Positions 37,157 to 49,880 of a stretch of DNA of 64,000 nucleotides are shown one piece after another. The notes beneath the pieces were generated by a model. The model was not told the DNA's origin and searched no databases. It saw only the letters and a program-made list of their open reading frames with translations. Source of the stretch: Blastomussa wellsi (taxonomy: Eukaryota > Cnidaria > Anthozoa > Scleractinia > Plerogyridae); contig OX393565.1 in the NCBI GenBank assembly GCA_947652115.1, positions 22,297,298-22,361,297 on the forward strand, read 5' to 3'. Positions within the stretch are counted from its first letter, which is position 1. Each line of letters starts with the position of its first letter. The translations under genes and the position numbers were made by a program.

Positions 37157-38748
37157 GGTATTTCGTAAAAGTCAAGATAACCTTAAGTTGTGAGCAGGAT
37201 AATACAAAGCGATCCACAAGAAGAGACCACATTAATTATTTTTGTCTCCTTCTCGTAGTCGGCCATGTTTGTTTTGAACTACTAAGCGCGAAGACTGGGA
37301 TCTAAATTTAGTTAGGCTTCATGTTACACCACACAAAAAGACTCCACCTCCAGCCTAAAAAAGTAAATTCGACAAAGTGGACGGGAGCGACGCAGTATGC
37401 GGCTGTATTTGCAGGCTAACATTCCCACCGCTTACAAGTTTTCCAAACCTCCTCTCCTTGCTCTACTCTCCCTGCCAGCTCTAGTTGACTTGTCGAAATA
37501 TCTGCCAAGCCCAATAAAACCAGCGTGCAAAACTGACCAAGTGCCGTAGTACTAGCCGTGTAATTTTAATTATTAAAAACTAGCTATGGTATATTGCATT
37601 TCCTGAGTTTTGATTGGTTGAGAGGCAATGGTATATGAGCTCATATACCATTGACCTACCCTCGCAGCCGCTTTTTGTCTCGTCACGCAACGCTCCTCCC
37701 CACAAGCTATCTACCACTTCATATCCAACGCGCGCTCGTGGAATAATTGTTAAATAGCTGTCATATCCCGCATAACTAATCGAACAAAATTTCAGTCGAA
37801 CATAATCGAAGACAATCGTTCGATTAACTTCGATTTCCGGATGTTCGATTAGTTATGCCCGGTGTCATAACATAGAGAGATTTTTCCATTATTTTGTAAA
37901 TATTCATTTTGCTGTTGTTAAATAAGAAAAGACGCATTAAGGTCACATTGTTTAAATTCGCAGTTTTTTTTCTCATTTTACATCTTTGACAAGTGTGAAT
38001 GTTTATTGTTAGTGAAACGTACAAAAAAAGTTATTGATTCGATTCTTGGGAGTAACTGTTAATTTACAACAATGACAACTAAAATTGTGTAAGTTACTGT
38101 TGGCATGAATTATCTTTTCTATAAAAAGAAGTAAGATGCACACTTCTCAGATAACCTTCTTAAATATTTAAAAGCGCACCATTCTTTACCACGTATATCT
38201 TTGATCAATCTATCGTGCGCAATTTTAAGTCCAGGTAAAGAGTTGAGGTAAAGTAACAACATGAAGGTACACATATTTTCAAATAAGCGACACGTTGTTC
38301 TTGCCAAAACATTGGTAGAAGGCTATGACCTACATTCATGACTCAGACATAACAGAGAAGTTATCTATTGGAGCTTGTTTGGGACTACCTGGTCGCTGCC
38401 GAGCACAAGTTACCCAGTGCCAGAAATGCTTCCAAATTAAACTAAACCATTCGGCCACGCTACCTTCTTGAAGAGAAGATGTAGCATCACGAACCTCAGT
38501 CGGACGTTTTCTAAATGTCTCTTATGTTCGAAAATTGTGTTTATAAACGACTTTCTATGTACAAAATGGACACTGGAAATAACTATTTATATGTTACACC
38601 TAGAGTTTTATGCACACAGACTAAACGTTTCTCAACTTTTTGTACAAAACAAAATGAGTAAGTAAAATGTAAAATGATACTATATTGCATTGTTAATTTA
38701 AATTTTAATCCACAAGCGGCTGGAAGACTGGCCTCTGGACGTGTTGAA
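37157..38748. other. Intergenic region upstream of TTC7
   Basis: It must hold the TTC7 promoter and 5' UTR and the 3' UTR of the calmodulin-like gene. No TATA box is evident near 37,156. Family B copy 2 fills 37,560-37,760. An inverted pair of TTCGATTA motifs lies at 37,778-37,860. No gene seen. Confidence 0.6.
37560..37760. repeat. Interspersed repeat family B (copy 2, inverse orientation)
   Basis: Carries CCTGAGTTTTGATTGGTTGA and the palindrome GGTATATGAGCTCATATACC as in the copy at 35540, then CATATCCAACGCGCGCTCGTG and GGAATAATTGTT. Confidence 0.65.
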
Positions 38749-41700
38749 TCATTTCTTCATTATTCGGATGAATTCTAAAATCAAGGAGAAAAAGGTACAA
38801 TTTTAACAGTCACAGTTTTCCTTCGGCACTTTTCTCTTTTATTCCCCTTTATTGCCAGGTACTCAAATGCCGACGTTTCGGCATTACTGCGCCTTTTCAG
38901 GGTCAAATAGCGCGGGAATATTGCTCCCATATAAGGACTCTATAGGTATTTGCCGCTAGATAGGGCGATTCTTCTGTAAACTGCTTAAGTTCATTGCTGA
39001 TCCTGATCTACACCAGGATCAAGCTACAATCTGCTCCTGTTTGCAGGAGTGAGTAAAACTGAATTGCCTGTTAAGTCTGTTTAAGTATCGATGTTACAGA
39101 AACGAAAAATCGTTGAACCATTAATTCACGCCGTTTTTACTGGCCATTCTCACGCTCAGTTGTCAGTCAACCATCAAAATGTAAACACACGACAAACAAC
39201 CCACATTTTCTTAAAGAAAGTTACTGGGAAAATGCGTTTCATTTTTGCTGAGAATGTTGTGTAAAACATTAGCGAGCCATATCTTATTTTTTCCAGTTTA
39301 TTTTTGTAGTTTCATGAGATTTTGAAGCGTGTTTAATTTGCAGGACGCTTCACTCTTCAACAAGTGATGAATGCAAGAGTACAAATTTGCATTTAGTGCC
39401 CGAAAGGTGTGAGATGTGGGTGGGGCTACCCCTTTTATAGTGGAACTTCTTGTTTAAGCTTGAATGTGGCCTGCGTGGCAGGGGTAAAAAGGGGAGGAGA
39501 GGGAGGGAAAAACGCGAAAGGGAAAAGAGAAGGAATTACTTTTCCCCTACCCTTCGCCTTTAATAGGGTGTCATTTGCTTGGTTTGGGTACTCATTTTTG
39601 TTTTCTTCATCCTTAAGAACCTTCGAGGCAAACACCTACTGGAGTAAGCCCCGGGCAAGATTATTCGTTTTCATGTCCCGTACGGAAGCAAACTCCTGCG
39701 GAAGGGGATGGAGCGGGGGAGATGATAGGAAAGATGTAGGTACCGTGCTTAAATTCTGGTGCGTGCACTTCCAACAAAAAAGAAACGTTTTCACACTGGT
39801 ACTGCCTTCCGCTGTGCTGTGACAACACCCCCTCCCCCATCCCGCCATTTTATTCCAGCACGCGTGCCTTCCAAATTTAAGTTGTTACCGATGTTTTTTT
39901 TTTGCAGTACCTTCGTAGTTTACTCTACCATCTCCGTCCAAGTCCACCTCTTTGATCATGTTTTCCACCGCGGCGTCAGACATTTGCTCACCCAAGCTTG
40001 TCATTACAAATGTTAACTCCCTTTTGGAGATGTAACCGTTGCAGTCTCTGTCAAACAACTGGAAAGCGTCCCGCAGGTCATCCTCGAACGTGTGCTCACC
40101 CATCTTACTCGCCATTACTTCAAGGAACTCCATAAAGTCTATCGAACCATCACCTTGGGGAAGAACAACATTGTGGGTGGTAAAATTCTTAAGTATCTAG
40201 AATCTATGTCGAACGGCCTTGTGCTGCTCGTGTTACCCGGGGGATGGGTGAAGGGTACTCGCGGGTAATAGTGTGGTGCACGTGTATTCTGACAAAAGTG
40301 GCGTTTGGTTAATCTTTCAATTAAACGTGTTTATTACGTACTTTTAAGCCTGCGGATAATATCCCAGCATGTGCCAATTCACATGAAAGTTATTGAGCCT
40401 TACTTCACGGTTGAAGTTAATTATGCTACACAAGGTGGTTCTAATTTGCAAGTCTGTGAAAGAATCATGCCCTCGGTACGCTACCATTGAAATGAAAGTT
40501 ATTGATAGGAATTCTCCTTAAACACGGCAAAAGTCTGGATAAAATCCTATTGCTTATTATGCTGTACAAGGTGGTTCTAACTTTCAAGTCATTGAATGAA
40601 ACCCTAGTGTGTGACCATTCAAATGAAAGCTATTGAGCAGTACTTTCATGTGGTACTCTTTATTATGCTGTACAAGGTGGTTCTAACTTTTAAGTCTGTG
40701 GTTGAAACCCTAGCAGTTCTCTCATTTCGCGTATTTTTTAATATTTTACAACAAAGAAACGATTGACCTCATTTGGAAAATATAGTGGAATCCCCATTCT
40801 CGTGCCCTAGATTTCTCAAAATGTCTGATAACTCGAACCTTGTATTTGCCCCACAAAATCAATAGAGCTATCGTGCAATCACCCTCCTTCACCCAGTTTG
40901 TCAAACTCCTGATTTTTCGACCCATTCTTTCTTTCCTTTGGAGGTTAGAGAGTGTGGAATTCCACTGTAGTACGCCATATCTTACCATCTTGGTCAGCTT
41001 TTTTAATCATCGCTTCAACTTCTTTATTAGTGGGAGTTTGACCCAGCGATCTCATGACTTCACTCAATTCATCCGCTGTTATCCTCCCGTTTCCATCTTT
41101 ATCAAAAAGTAGAAACGCTTTCCGGAAATCTAGAGTGAAAGTAAGAAAAAGGTCTGTTCCTTAAGTATTTAATGTGGGACTCTCTAGACGGCCTAAAAAG
41201 ATTACAGTGTTATCACCATTCAGTTCCAAAAAGAGCGCTAGTTTTTCGCATGTTTGTTTCATGGAAAGTGTTTTTTCAGGCTACCCCAACGGCCAACCGG
41301 TGCTCATTGATTTGTATATCTCGGTGGAGATGGGCATGGCCTCCTAGATCGTCTGCAAATGCTCTTTGAGCTTGTCAAATAAATTAACTACGCCAAAGAA
41401 AGAGAAAAACTGTGAGAGTAACGTGTCTAAAACTTGGTTAAATTTAACGCTGCCAGATCTACTTCCAGTAAGTTTTAAGTAACTCATTCGCAGTACTGCT
41501 AACCTTCTATTTGTTCCTCAGATAACTTTGAAGCCTGTGAATGAAATGTAATCAAACATTAAATCTGCAGCCGAATAAAACACGCAAATTTACGAAGCAA
41601 AAACATAAACCGTTTATTGGTTTTTTTTGGTGGGACAGTAGTGTCCGCATCCGACCAGAAACGGTGCATTGTACCGTGATTGCACATGCAAGTGCTGCAA

Positions 41701-42618
41701 AAACACGTTATGCATAAATACATTGTTTTCTTGTTGAGCGAACTAATGTTATTCAAAGATGGGAGGCCTTTAACCACATGTGACAGAAGAATAAAATAAT
41801 AAATAATAACAACTTCATCAGTCAAGTGTCGAGGAATTTAACTTTAGAGCTAATGGGGACACTGTGATTTCTAGATAATAAGGTTATCATTATTATTATA
41901 AAATTAAAGCAGTTAGCTAAAATAGGACGAAAGTTTTTATATACAAATATCCTAACACTAAAGGAACTCAGTACAGTATGCTTTTACACGTTTTGTACGG
42001 TAGCGAATCTGGACGACCGATGTTGCATGAAGTTGGACGAGTTACGTCTCTCAGTTGTTTTGGTGTGGTATTTGTTCTGTTTAATTTGGTTGGGGAAATT
42101 CAGATCGTGGCCAAGTGGGCGTTTTAGAGACTGTATTATTATTTTCAAAACATTCCTTATTGTTTCAAACACTCTGTATCATTGCATGTAAAACGATTAT
42201 CAAACACAGCACACGAATTTATGTCACAAATCTCGGATGCGAATCCTTTTTAGCAATCAGTTGTAATTTAATGATCTTCCTTAGAAAACGAACTCAGATA
42301 TTTCAAACTTCAAAAGAGTTAAAACTAAAGCACCTGCTTAATACGATTGTTTGACATCAATTCTTAAAATAACGTTGAATTTTGGCAGCTAGTTTTGGAA
42401 GAAATCCTTATCTGATGTCGTATTACTGGGAAGAGTAAATTTTCAAACGATATTTCTCAAGTTTGGTTCGCAATAGGCGATAAACTAAACTTAGGTTTAG
42501 CCTCAATTGATATTAATTTAGATGACCGATAATGATTTTAAGCGATATTTCGTGCATGCTGAGTGATTTCAGTCTAACAAGGCAAAAAACGTGATGTTTA
42601 ACTTACCACATCAGACAT
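38749..42618 (-). CDS. Calmodulin-like protein, four EF-hands
   Basis: A 151-residue calcium sensor (calmodulin has 149). Coding exons: 42618-42607 (M-S-D-V), 41534-41504, 41129-40986, 40153-39911 and 38774-38749, ending in TGA; all junctions are GT-AG and in phase. The N-terminal KLSEEQIEDFRKAF matches calmodulin QLTEEQI..F. Calcium loops are DKDGNGRITADE (24-35), DQDGDGSIDFME (60-71), DRDCNGYISKRE (97-108) and DLDGDGRVNYEE (133-144); all have acidic residues at 1, 3 and 12 and Gly at 6, so all should bind calcium. The end is FIRIMKK. It differs from true calmodulin at many sites (for example KMGEHTFEDDLRDAF), so it is a calmodulin-like or troponin C-like paralogue. The first exon is the least certain: another ATG followed by GTGAGT exists at 45396. 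Confidence 0.85.
40345..40725. repeat. Diverged tandem repeat, about three units
   Basis: ATTATGCTGTACAAGGTGGT and TTCAAATGAAAGCTATTGAG recur at intervals of roughly 110-130 bp with substitutions and indels. It lies in the intron between exons 3 and 4 of the calmodulin-like gene. Confidence 0.7.
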
Positions 42619-45600
42619 TTCTTCGTTCAAATGTTTTCACGGGTTAAAACAGTCGAAAGTGACGAGCGACACTGGTGTATTTCACCAGTTAAGAGGCTGA
42701 ACGGGATTCACTTAATAAAGGCATGAATTTTTCATTACATTGTCAGTATAATCCTCGAATTTCAAGATATTGAGAAGTTCGGAAGCCCGCAGTCTACTGT
42801 TATTGTTAAGGACACGAAATGTTTTATCTACCACGCAATTCACTTGACATTAAATGAAAGCTCTGGCACTATAATTTTGTTAAAAATATTCCATTTAACC
42901 CCTAAGCACCTGCCTGTAAGGTATTTTTCTGTTTGACAAAAGTTTATTTCGCCTGGGGACTTCAGACTTCTCAAAACAACTCACTGAAAAGGCAAACAAT
43001 TCCGTATAATTTCGACTGTTTGATTTTTCTTCTCAGTTAATATTGATATTCTTACAGGAGAGACATTTCACTGCTCGACTCTAACGCAATAGCATACCAA
43101 CTTTGAAGAATGGGAGAAGGCTTGCAGCAGCAGTGTTTTTGACTTCAAACAAATTTGGAACCTTTTTTGTTCAATAATCTGTCAAGGCCATGACAGAAAT
43201 TAAGTGAATATTTGTTGTATTTGTTACTATTATTGTTTATGATATGGGATACCATATCAAGAATGAATATTTCTCTTCAGGAATCGAAGCTGTCAAAATA
43301 CGCTAAATCAATCTCGTTACCAGTGACTCTCCTCTGATTGGTTGTGTTAATGTTGTCAGAGATTGAAAACGAGACACAAAATGTGTACAGGCTAGATTCA
43401 GAATCATTATTTGTACCTTCGGCGTTTTATGCGTTTTACACTGTTTACACTGGTCCGGACAAATGTTTTCTTGGGCGATTTTGTACCTGGACCGCCTGTT
43501 TACATGGAACAGTACAAATTCTGTTACAGATCGCAGACAAAAAATATCTTATGAGAACATACAAACCTCAGAACCAATCACGCCCATTGTTAACATGGCA
43601 TTAATAAAAACTCGAAGAAGTCGTAACAAGTAACCTACACAAAGCGCGGGAAAAGTCACACATGGCATAGCGCGTGTTTGATTTTACGGCATCTCATCGG
43701 CCGAAGAAATCACGCATTCCCTCTGATTGGTTAGGACACTTCACGCTTGTAAATCCTGAAATTGATCAGCGACTAACCTCTGAGAATAAAGAAATAACCG
43801 GAGAAAATTGTTTTGATGTGTCGAGAAATTCTTGTAACCGACATTACAAGAAATGTATGCCAGTAAGAACGGAGAGTTAAGTTGTCAAACTATCTTTTCC
43901 GCTGATATGTTATACCGCGTTTATTTCATTTGTTTCTGATCGAAAAAGAATCATTAAAAAGACCATCCCGCTTTCTTCTAATTTTTCAGACTTGAAGCTC
44001 GTGCGAACAACATATGTCTTTTTATTCTGTTAGGGTTTTTAATTTTCTCCCGGTTGGTAATCCTGATGAATAAATTTGCTATCTTTCTTTCAGTCAAGGC
44101 ACCTGGTTTAACGGATTTTAAGTATTTTCAGCTGGTCTGAAATAAAAGAAAAATAAAAGCTTCAAACTAACGGTAAACAGACTCGGCATCTCAAAGATTA
44201 GTTTTACTTCGCGATCGGTTTCACAGTATTTTCTGCGGTTCATTAATAATTTCTTTATCAAATAAATAAATTAAAATATAAATAAAACAGACATTATTAG
44301 TTATCTTACATCAGGTATTCCCTTAAAAAATGGAAAAGCAAACTTCCCGCCTCTTCGATGATAAATGCTCGTGATATTATTTAACTGGTAACTATGTTTA
44401 AAAAATAAAAGTAATATTTTTGTTGTGTCTTTTGTTGGCGTTTGGGTACGGAGAAAATTGTTCATAAAATGAATGTTTAAAGTACGCTTACATATTTTCT
44501 TGGAAATCATTGGCTTTACCTTATATGCAGGAGGACCCAACGAAAAAACTGTGGCAAGATGCATTCTTTTATCCAAATGAATGAAAATAAATGATATTAA
44601 AACATTTACAGTTCTAAGGTGTTCTTGAGTGTTGCTGGGAAAAATTATCTTTTCCTTTTTGCCAGCATATATGATCCATCATTTCCAGTAAGCAATTAGA
44701 ACAAACAACAAACCGTGGAAATGACGTACGTTGAAATTCATTCTTCTCAACGCGACTCAAGCCCTCGTCGAGTAGTTTCTTCAGTCGCCCTTCCGAATTT
44801 CAATCAGCCAACGCAAAAATAGTATTTCAGTGACGACTCCCATGAGAAAACATATACTGAACCATTTTGTCAGCCAGCAACATTTGCGCTGGAGAACAGA
44901 TAAAGTGAAGAACAGACTCTTTGCGTGCCCCTGAATATGTGAAAATGTAAAGATTCGTCGGTGCTCGGTTATGTAAAGAAGATCAAGTTCAATTCACCTC
45001 TCTTCTCAGATTTAACATCATCTTTAAATTTTTACTAAAATTGCGCGTATCTTAGAAACAGGTTTTCAAAGCTAAATTCCAAAAAAGCGGCTTTCCTATC
45101 TCAGTTTTGACATCGTCACGATATCAATTTTTCTTTTGATGCGTTTAAAATGGGAAACCATATGTTTGATATTGATACAACGGAGGTGACTGTTAAGCCA
45201 TTTGAACGAAAGATACGTATTTCGAGCACGGAACACTTGCAATTCGGCGCGCTCATCATACTAACAACATTTTGTTTAAAATATAAATTACCACATTAAG
45301 CGAAGTCAAGGCGAGCGACATAACCAAAAAAATACACGAAATTTCTCTCACGCCCTCGTTGTCAATGAAATAAATAAACTGGTCTTTACTCACCATATTA
45401 TGAAAGCCTCGATGGACGATCTTGAATTAAAAATGTTAATATTTGTTGGTCCGACGTTCGCTCTTTATATGCATGCATTAAAGTACGTTGCTAGCCATCT
45501 TAACTGTGATGTTATAATTCCTTTTTAACATCTTTAACAAAGAAAAACGCAATCACTTTGGCATAAAAGGTTTTTTCGTATAAAATTTTAATGAATTACC

Positions 45601-46970
45601 ACCGGTAGGCGTAAGATATCTTTAAAAGCGCAAAAGCAAACGCCATGAAGAAGTGAACGACTTCTTCAGACTTAGATGTTAATTCTGTTGCATCGTTTGT
45701 CGGTTATTACGGATTTCCAAACGTCGAAATAACTGCATGCACTGAACACGATTAAATACTTAAAATTAGCTGATAAATTACATTTTAAATAATTGTAAAT
45801 TGTTATTTTGGTGTTAGCCAATAGCGTTCCGACTTTAGCAAATATAGGGAAAAATTGAATCGTAACGACATGCAGTTTGTTGGCTTCCCGACCGATAAGT
45901 TGCAAGCGTTGAATACCTCATTATTTAAAAAACAGCAACACAGCTCTTGAATAAAATAAAATAATTACTGATATTGGATAAAGAGAAAATAATAGAACAC
46001 GATTATTTAGCGCAAACATAACTGCAAGGCTGATACTACGTGAAAAAGTTGACTTTGCGAGACAACAACCCAAGAGAAAGCAATAAAGCAGGGCTGCAAC
46101 CGTGGACAGCTGTTTCGTTCTTATTGGAACTCGTCAGCACGGTGTAGTAGTTCTATATGAAACCAGCCAGAAAGCCAGCTCAAATAAAATGCAACAAAAC
46201 CCATGCTTTATCAAGTTCCGTACTTTGAACCTGCCCGCCCCCCCAATCACGCTCCGCCACATCATATGTTTCAGGGAGAAAACAGGCAAAGTATCGAATT
46301 CTTGTCTCGCAAAGTCAAAATGTAGATGGCTAAACCATCTTAACATTGAAACGCATGGACAAAACCATGCTATTTTCCAAAACTATGCGACATTTTCCAG
46401 TGTGGATTCAAAAATTGATTTTTCTAATTTGAAATGTATGATTCTTCGCCTGTGTATCAAGATATCGATGTTAACGTTTTGAGAAATATTGTCCCAAGTA
46501 AGATAACGAATTTTCACACACCACGACGGGTGTCTAAAAAGGGCCAATCACAGTTTGGCCCATACGGATGACTCGACTGTCTGCGGGGCAGTCGTACCCA
46601 GAGCCCACGTTACGATTGTCCAGCGGAATCCGGAAAGGGCAACGCTGACCAAAATGATCGTGGCCTCTGTGAACGAGATTGCTCGCTGGGAACCCTCTCG
46701 CTGGGTGTATCAGGGAAGTGAACGGTGCTGTAAAATATGGCTTCCCATTACCCATGTACTCTTAAATTGCGGCCGAAGAAGAGAAGACTTAGATAATCAC
46801 ACATGAAGACCGTCTCTTTGATCTGTAGCTTCTTTTTGAGTTCTACTTTGGGCTCAGTGCCCACGAAGCCATGGTATTTTTGCAAACGATCGATGCACAG
46901 TGATTGTCTCAAGTGAATACAAGGTCTGTGGAATGTTGTTTCTCTTTTAAATTAAATTACTTCACTTTGC
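42619..46970. other. Intergenic region, no gene recognised
   Basis: Mostly AT-rich DNA. Short open frames show no family resemblance and no shared splice pattern. Around 43,570-43,730 it has blocks like family A (AACCAATCACGCCC, AAAGCGCGGGAAAAG, CTCTGATTGGTTAG). The upstream part must hold the promoter of the calmodulin-like gene. Confidence 0.5.
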
Positions 46971-47467
46971 TTTCAATTGCAGCTATGTATCTCATACCCA
47001 ACTTGAAGGTGAAATAATTCAAGACGAACGTAGAAAATCGAAAGCTAGAATCCGATTTGCCATCAGCCACTGTGTCAATATTTTCTTACAAAGAAACTCC
47101 AAACAACTAGCGTAACAAGGGCTTAACTGACCGTGATCCTTCTGAGCACTTGTGAAAAGTATTTTAAACATCGAAAAACGCGTACAACGGCCACTTTGAA
47201 AATAACGAAGTGGTTTCCATAGGACGATACATGCACTATTGTGATCAGTGGAGCGTCAGGCCGAATCAAGAGAACTTCGGTTAAATCAAGAGGCTTATTC
47301 AAATGCCCATCTTTTTCAAGCCAAAACGTATGAAACAGTTAAGCAGTTAATTAAAGTACTTGTTTTTGCCCCCTTTTTTATTTCGTCGCTGACTGTTTTA
47401 GTATCCTATATAGTCACACGACTTCTAGGATTAATAAAAATGTATGTATGTATAAACGATGATAAGT

Positions 47468-47560
47468 CAAAGACTACTGCAAGGCTAAAACAACGTGATA
47501 TATTTTGAACAATATTTCGGTTGGCCAGACCAGCCTTCTTCAGGTTTAGATGTTACATGT
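47468..47560 (-). repeat. Second Penelope-type terminal repeat, with hammerhead-like boxes
   Basis: On the minus strand: CTGAAGA, a possible stem GGCTGG/CCAACC, GAAA, then AUAU/AUAU and AUC. Stem I is weak. ACTGCAAGGCTAA-like starts also occur near 21,988 and 46,021. Confidence 0.3.
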
Positions 47561-47726
47561 ATGTAGGTGAGCCTAATTTTACCCTTTCCCGACAACCTTG
47601 GAGACAGAAGTATGTATATAGTCCAGTTTTCTAGGAATTATCACTAATGTTTATTTTTACCATTGCTGTAAATTTTTTCATTGACCTCGATTTGCCATCT
47701 CAGTTTCAAAATAGCAGAAATTATGG

Positions 47727-47972
47727 GCATGTACTAAAACCCGAAACGACGAAACGAAACTACCGAAACGAAACGACAGAAACGACCAAAACGAAACAAG
47801 CGAAACGACCGAGGAATGTCAATGAAGTCATCGATTTCTCTCCAAGTTTTTCAAATACTGTCGAGAATTACAGCAGCTAAATGTGCCTTTTCAGGTTGCG
47901 AAGCTATTTGATACTTGTCTTGGTGGTTTCGGCCATATCGTTTTAGTGGTTTCGTTGTTTCGGGTTTTAGTA
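47727..47972. repeat. Inverted-repeat element with CGAAACGA-rich left arm
   Basis: CATGTACTAAAACCCGAAAC at the left and GTTTCGGGTTTTAGTACATG at the right are exact inverted repeats. The left arm expands into a run of GAAACGA-type repeats to 47,810. It interrupts the region collinear with the upstream side of gene 2. Confidence 0.75.
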
Positions 47973-48299
47973 CATGCCGAATTTATACTGTTCGTGGTGT
48001 TCGTTGTAGATGTTAATTAGAGTTAGTCTCATAATTTTGTTTGACGTCCTTTAAACTTGTTGTCTAAGAATCCAGGGTAGTGGGCTGAACTGCAACGTAT
48101 CTACTAGGGAAAAGTATTAATGAGGTCGACGCTCCTTGAATATTTAATGTTTTGAAACGATAACAAAGAATGTAAATTGAGGACTAGAGTTATTTGGCTA
48201 TGAATAAGAATTTTCAGTATTTGTGGAAGAACTTGATCCATAATTTGCAGATATAATAACGATGAAAATAGCTTTGAGGAAATCTGGGGCATCTAATGC

Positions 48300-49424
48300 C
48301 TGAGAGGTATACGTACCCAACATCTGTTATAGATGCTATAAAAAATATTCGATGAGGTTTTTGTGATATCCGGGATAATCGAGGAAGGTGTCATGATAAT
48401 TTCTGAAGAAGCAAATCGACGAGCAATGTTTTTACTTCGCTGTGTGGAAGATGCCACTATCCAAAATGCTATTGGAAATCATGCACTACAAGCGCAACCT
48501 ATCATCTCCTTATCACCAGCAACGTAAGGAATAATCTGAAGGATGTGCTGATTTCCGGAATTAATTGTAAGAAGACAGATTAATGTGATTACCTTGCATA
48601 ATAATTGCGAAAATCTGATTTTTATGAGGTGACAAACGACTCTTACCAGCGGAAGGGAGGGGGATACCCCCTATATTGGCTATACGGGGATGTGTCGCTG
48701 GATAGGGTATGGTTTTTGACCCCTCAGTCCTAAACATAGCCTCCCACACAGACGATCTAAGAAGATTGCTTGGCGAGTGGAAGAACGTCTGCAAAGGAAA
48801 GTATCGTGAATAGGGTGTATAATTTCAGGCACGTATGTCCAAATGAGGGTCTGGAGTCGTGGCTTCAAGAGTGGCTTCTCGTCAAGTTTTAAGCATATCC
48901 GAAATTTGCTCGAACAAGTCACTGAGTTCGGTTTAAGTTTTGTTTTTGAAGTTTCCGAATTTCATTGTTTTGTGACCTGTGAGTGAGTGCTTATCATCGA
49001 GAAATAAGAGTGACAAGAGAAGGTTTGAGTTCACATCGCCAAACTGGATGCCACCTTTCAAAATTCGGCATGGGTCAATTATTTTTCTTTCCATTTGACT
49101 CAGGGTAGGCCAGACCTACTTTGTTGCAAAGGAATTAAAGAAAAAAAAATAGTTTGGAATTTTTTATTTATTCCTCGCTCCCTTTTGCTGTACATCTACA
49201 TGTCACATCCCAATAAGACCTCAGATAGTAGCAGTTGCTTACTGCCAAAATAACAACCACGAAAAAATATGACCAAGTTAATAACTTTATTTATTGATAT
49301 TTTATTTCTTTAGACCTCGGAACAGATTTGATTTAAATGTGTCCAATTATTTAAGCCAAAGTTTACACCATTTGGCAAACCAAAACCAAAGTCATTACTT
49401 TGGCCAATCACACGATCTCGTCCC
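48300..49424. other. Insertion-rich stretch upstream of NACHT gene 1
   Basis: The distance from the last collinear block to the start codon is about 1.8 kb here but only about 0.23 kb before gene 2. This stretch and the elements at 49425-49880 account for the excess. I recognise no protein in it. Confidence 0.4.
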
Positions 49425-49660
49425 AAGAGCCCGCTTTTCTTTTGGTCAGCACGGACTCTGGAACACGGACTCTGGCCAGGACCGAACCCTGAAGTACACA
49501 TTTCACGGACTTCCGGCCGTTCTGCGCAGACGCAGAACTTTTTCTCTTAATCTGATTGGCCGAGAATCAAAACGATATACTATGCGCATGCTCCAAAAAT
49601 CGGTCCTGGCCAGAGTCCGTGTTCTTGGTGCTGACCAAAAGAAAAGCGGGCTCTGGGACG
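49425..49660. repeat. Foldback element
   Basis: Left AGCCCGCTTTTCTTTTGGTC..GACTCTGGCCAGGACCG and right CGGTCCTGGCCAGAGTC..GACCAAAAGAAAAGCGGGCT are inverted with arms of about 70 bp. Confidence 0.8.
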
Positions 49661-49880
49661 AGATTGCCAATCACAAAGAACACAGGCAATCCAGTGAACC
49701 AATGAATCCGACATGGAGCGCGGGAAAACTTGCGCGCGCGCGCGTCGTGATTGGATTTGGTTCTACTTCTGATTGGTTGAAAAAGTGGCGCTAGATTTTT
49801 AAACCAATCACTAAGCGCAGTAATACAAACCCAAAGCAATTCGCTAATTACTTTCGACACTCAAGTGAAAACCGCCCTAA
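49655..49880. repeat. CCAAT-rich interspersed repeat, family A (copy 4)
   Basis: Shows CAATCCAGTGAACCAATGA, a CG-alternating run, ACTTCTGATTGGTTGAAAA, GTGGCGCTAGATTTTTAAAC and the right end TTCGACACTCAAGTGAAAAC. It ends about 150 bp before the start codon of NACHT gene 1. Confidence 0.7.

Larger units (their letters stand above)
46975..48260 (+). other. Upstream region of NACHT gene 1, collinear with 59300-60605
   Basis: Three blocks align in order with the region upstream of gene 2: TAGAAAATCG..CATCAGCCA..ACGGCCAC (46,975-47,225 against 59,300-59,545), CCAGTTTTCTAGGAATTA (47,628 against 59,960), and ATCCAG..ACTGCAACGTATC (48,060-48,260 against 60,430-60,605). Similarity is moderate, so the duplication is old. 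Confidence 0.6.

Noticed and set aside
39409..39822. Plus-strand open frame of 137 codons
   Set aside because: Low-complexity G- and A-rich stretch in an intron of the calmodulin-like gene; no similarity seen.
45394..45396. Alternative start exon (ATG followed by GTGAGT) for the calmodulin-like gene
   Set aside because: Possible, but the exon at 42618-42607 is nearer and encodes M-S-D-V in the right phase with a GTAAGT donor.
46102..46482. Plus-strand open frame of 126 codons
   Set aside because: No recognisable domain, no paralogue in the window, composition like the surrounding non-coding DNA.
49294..49794. Plus-strand open frame of 166 codons
   Set aside because: Runs through a foldback and a dispersed repeat; no protein family resemblance.
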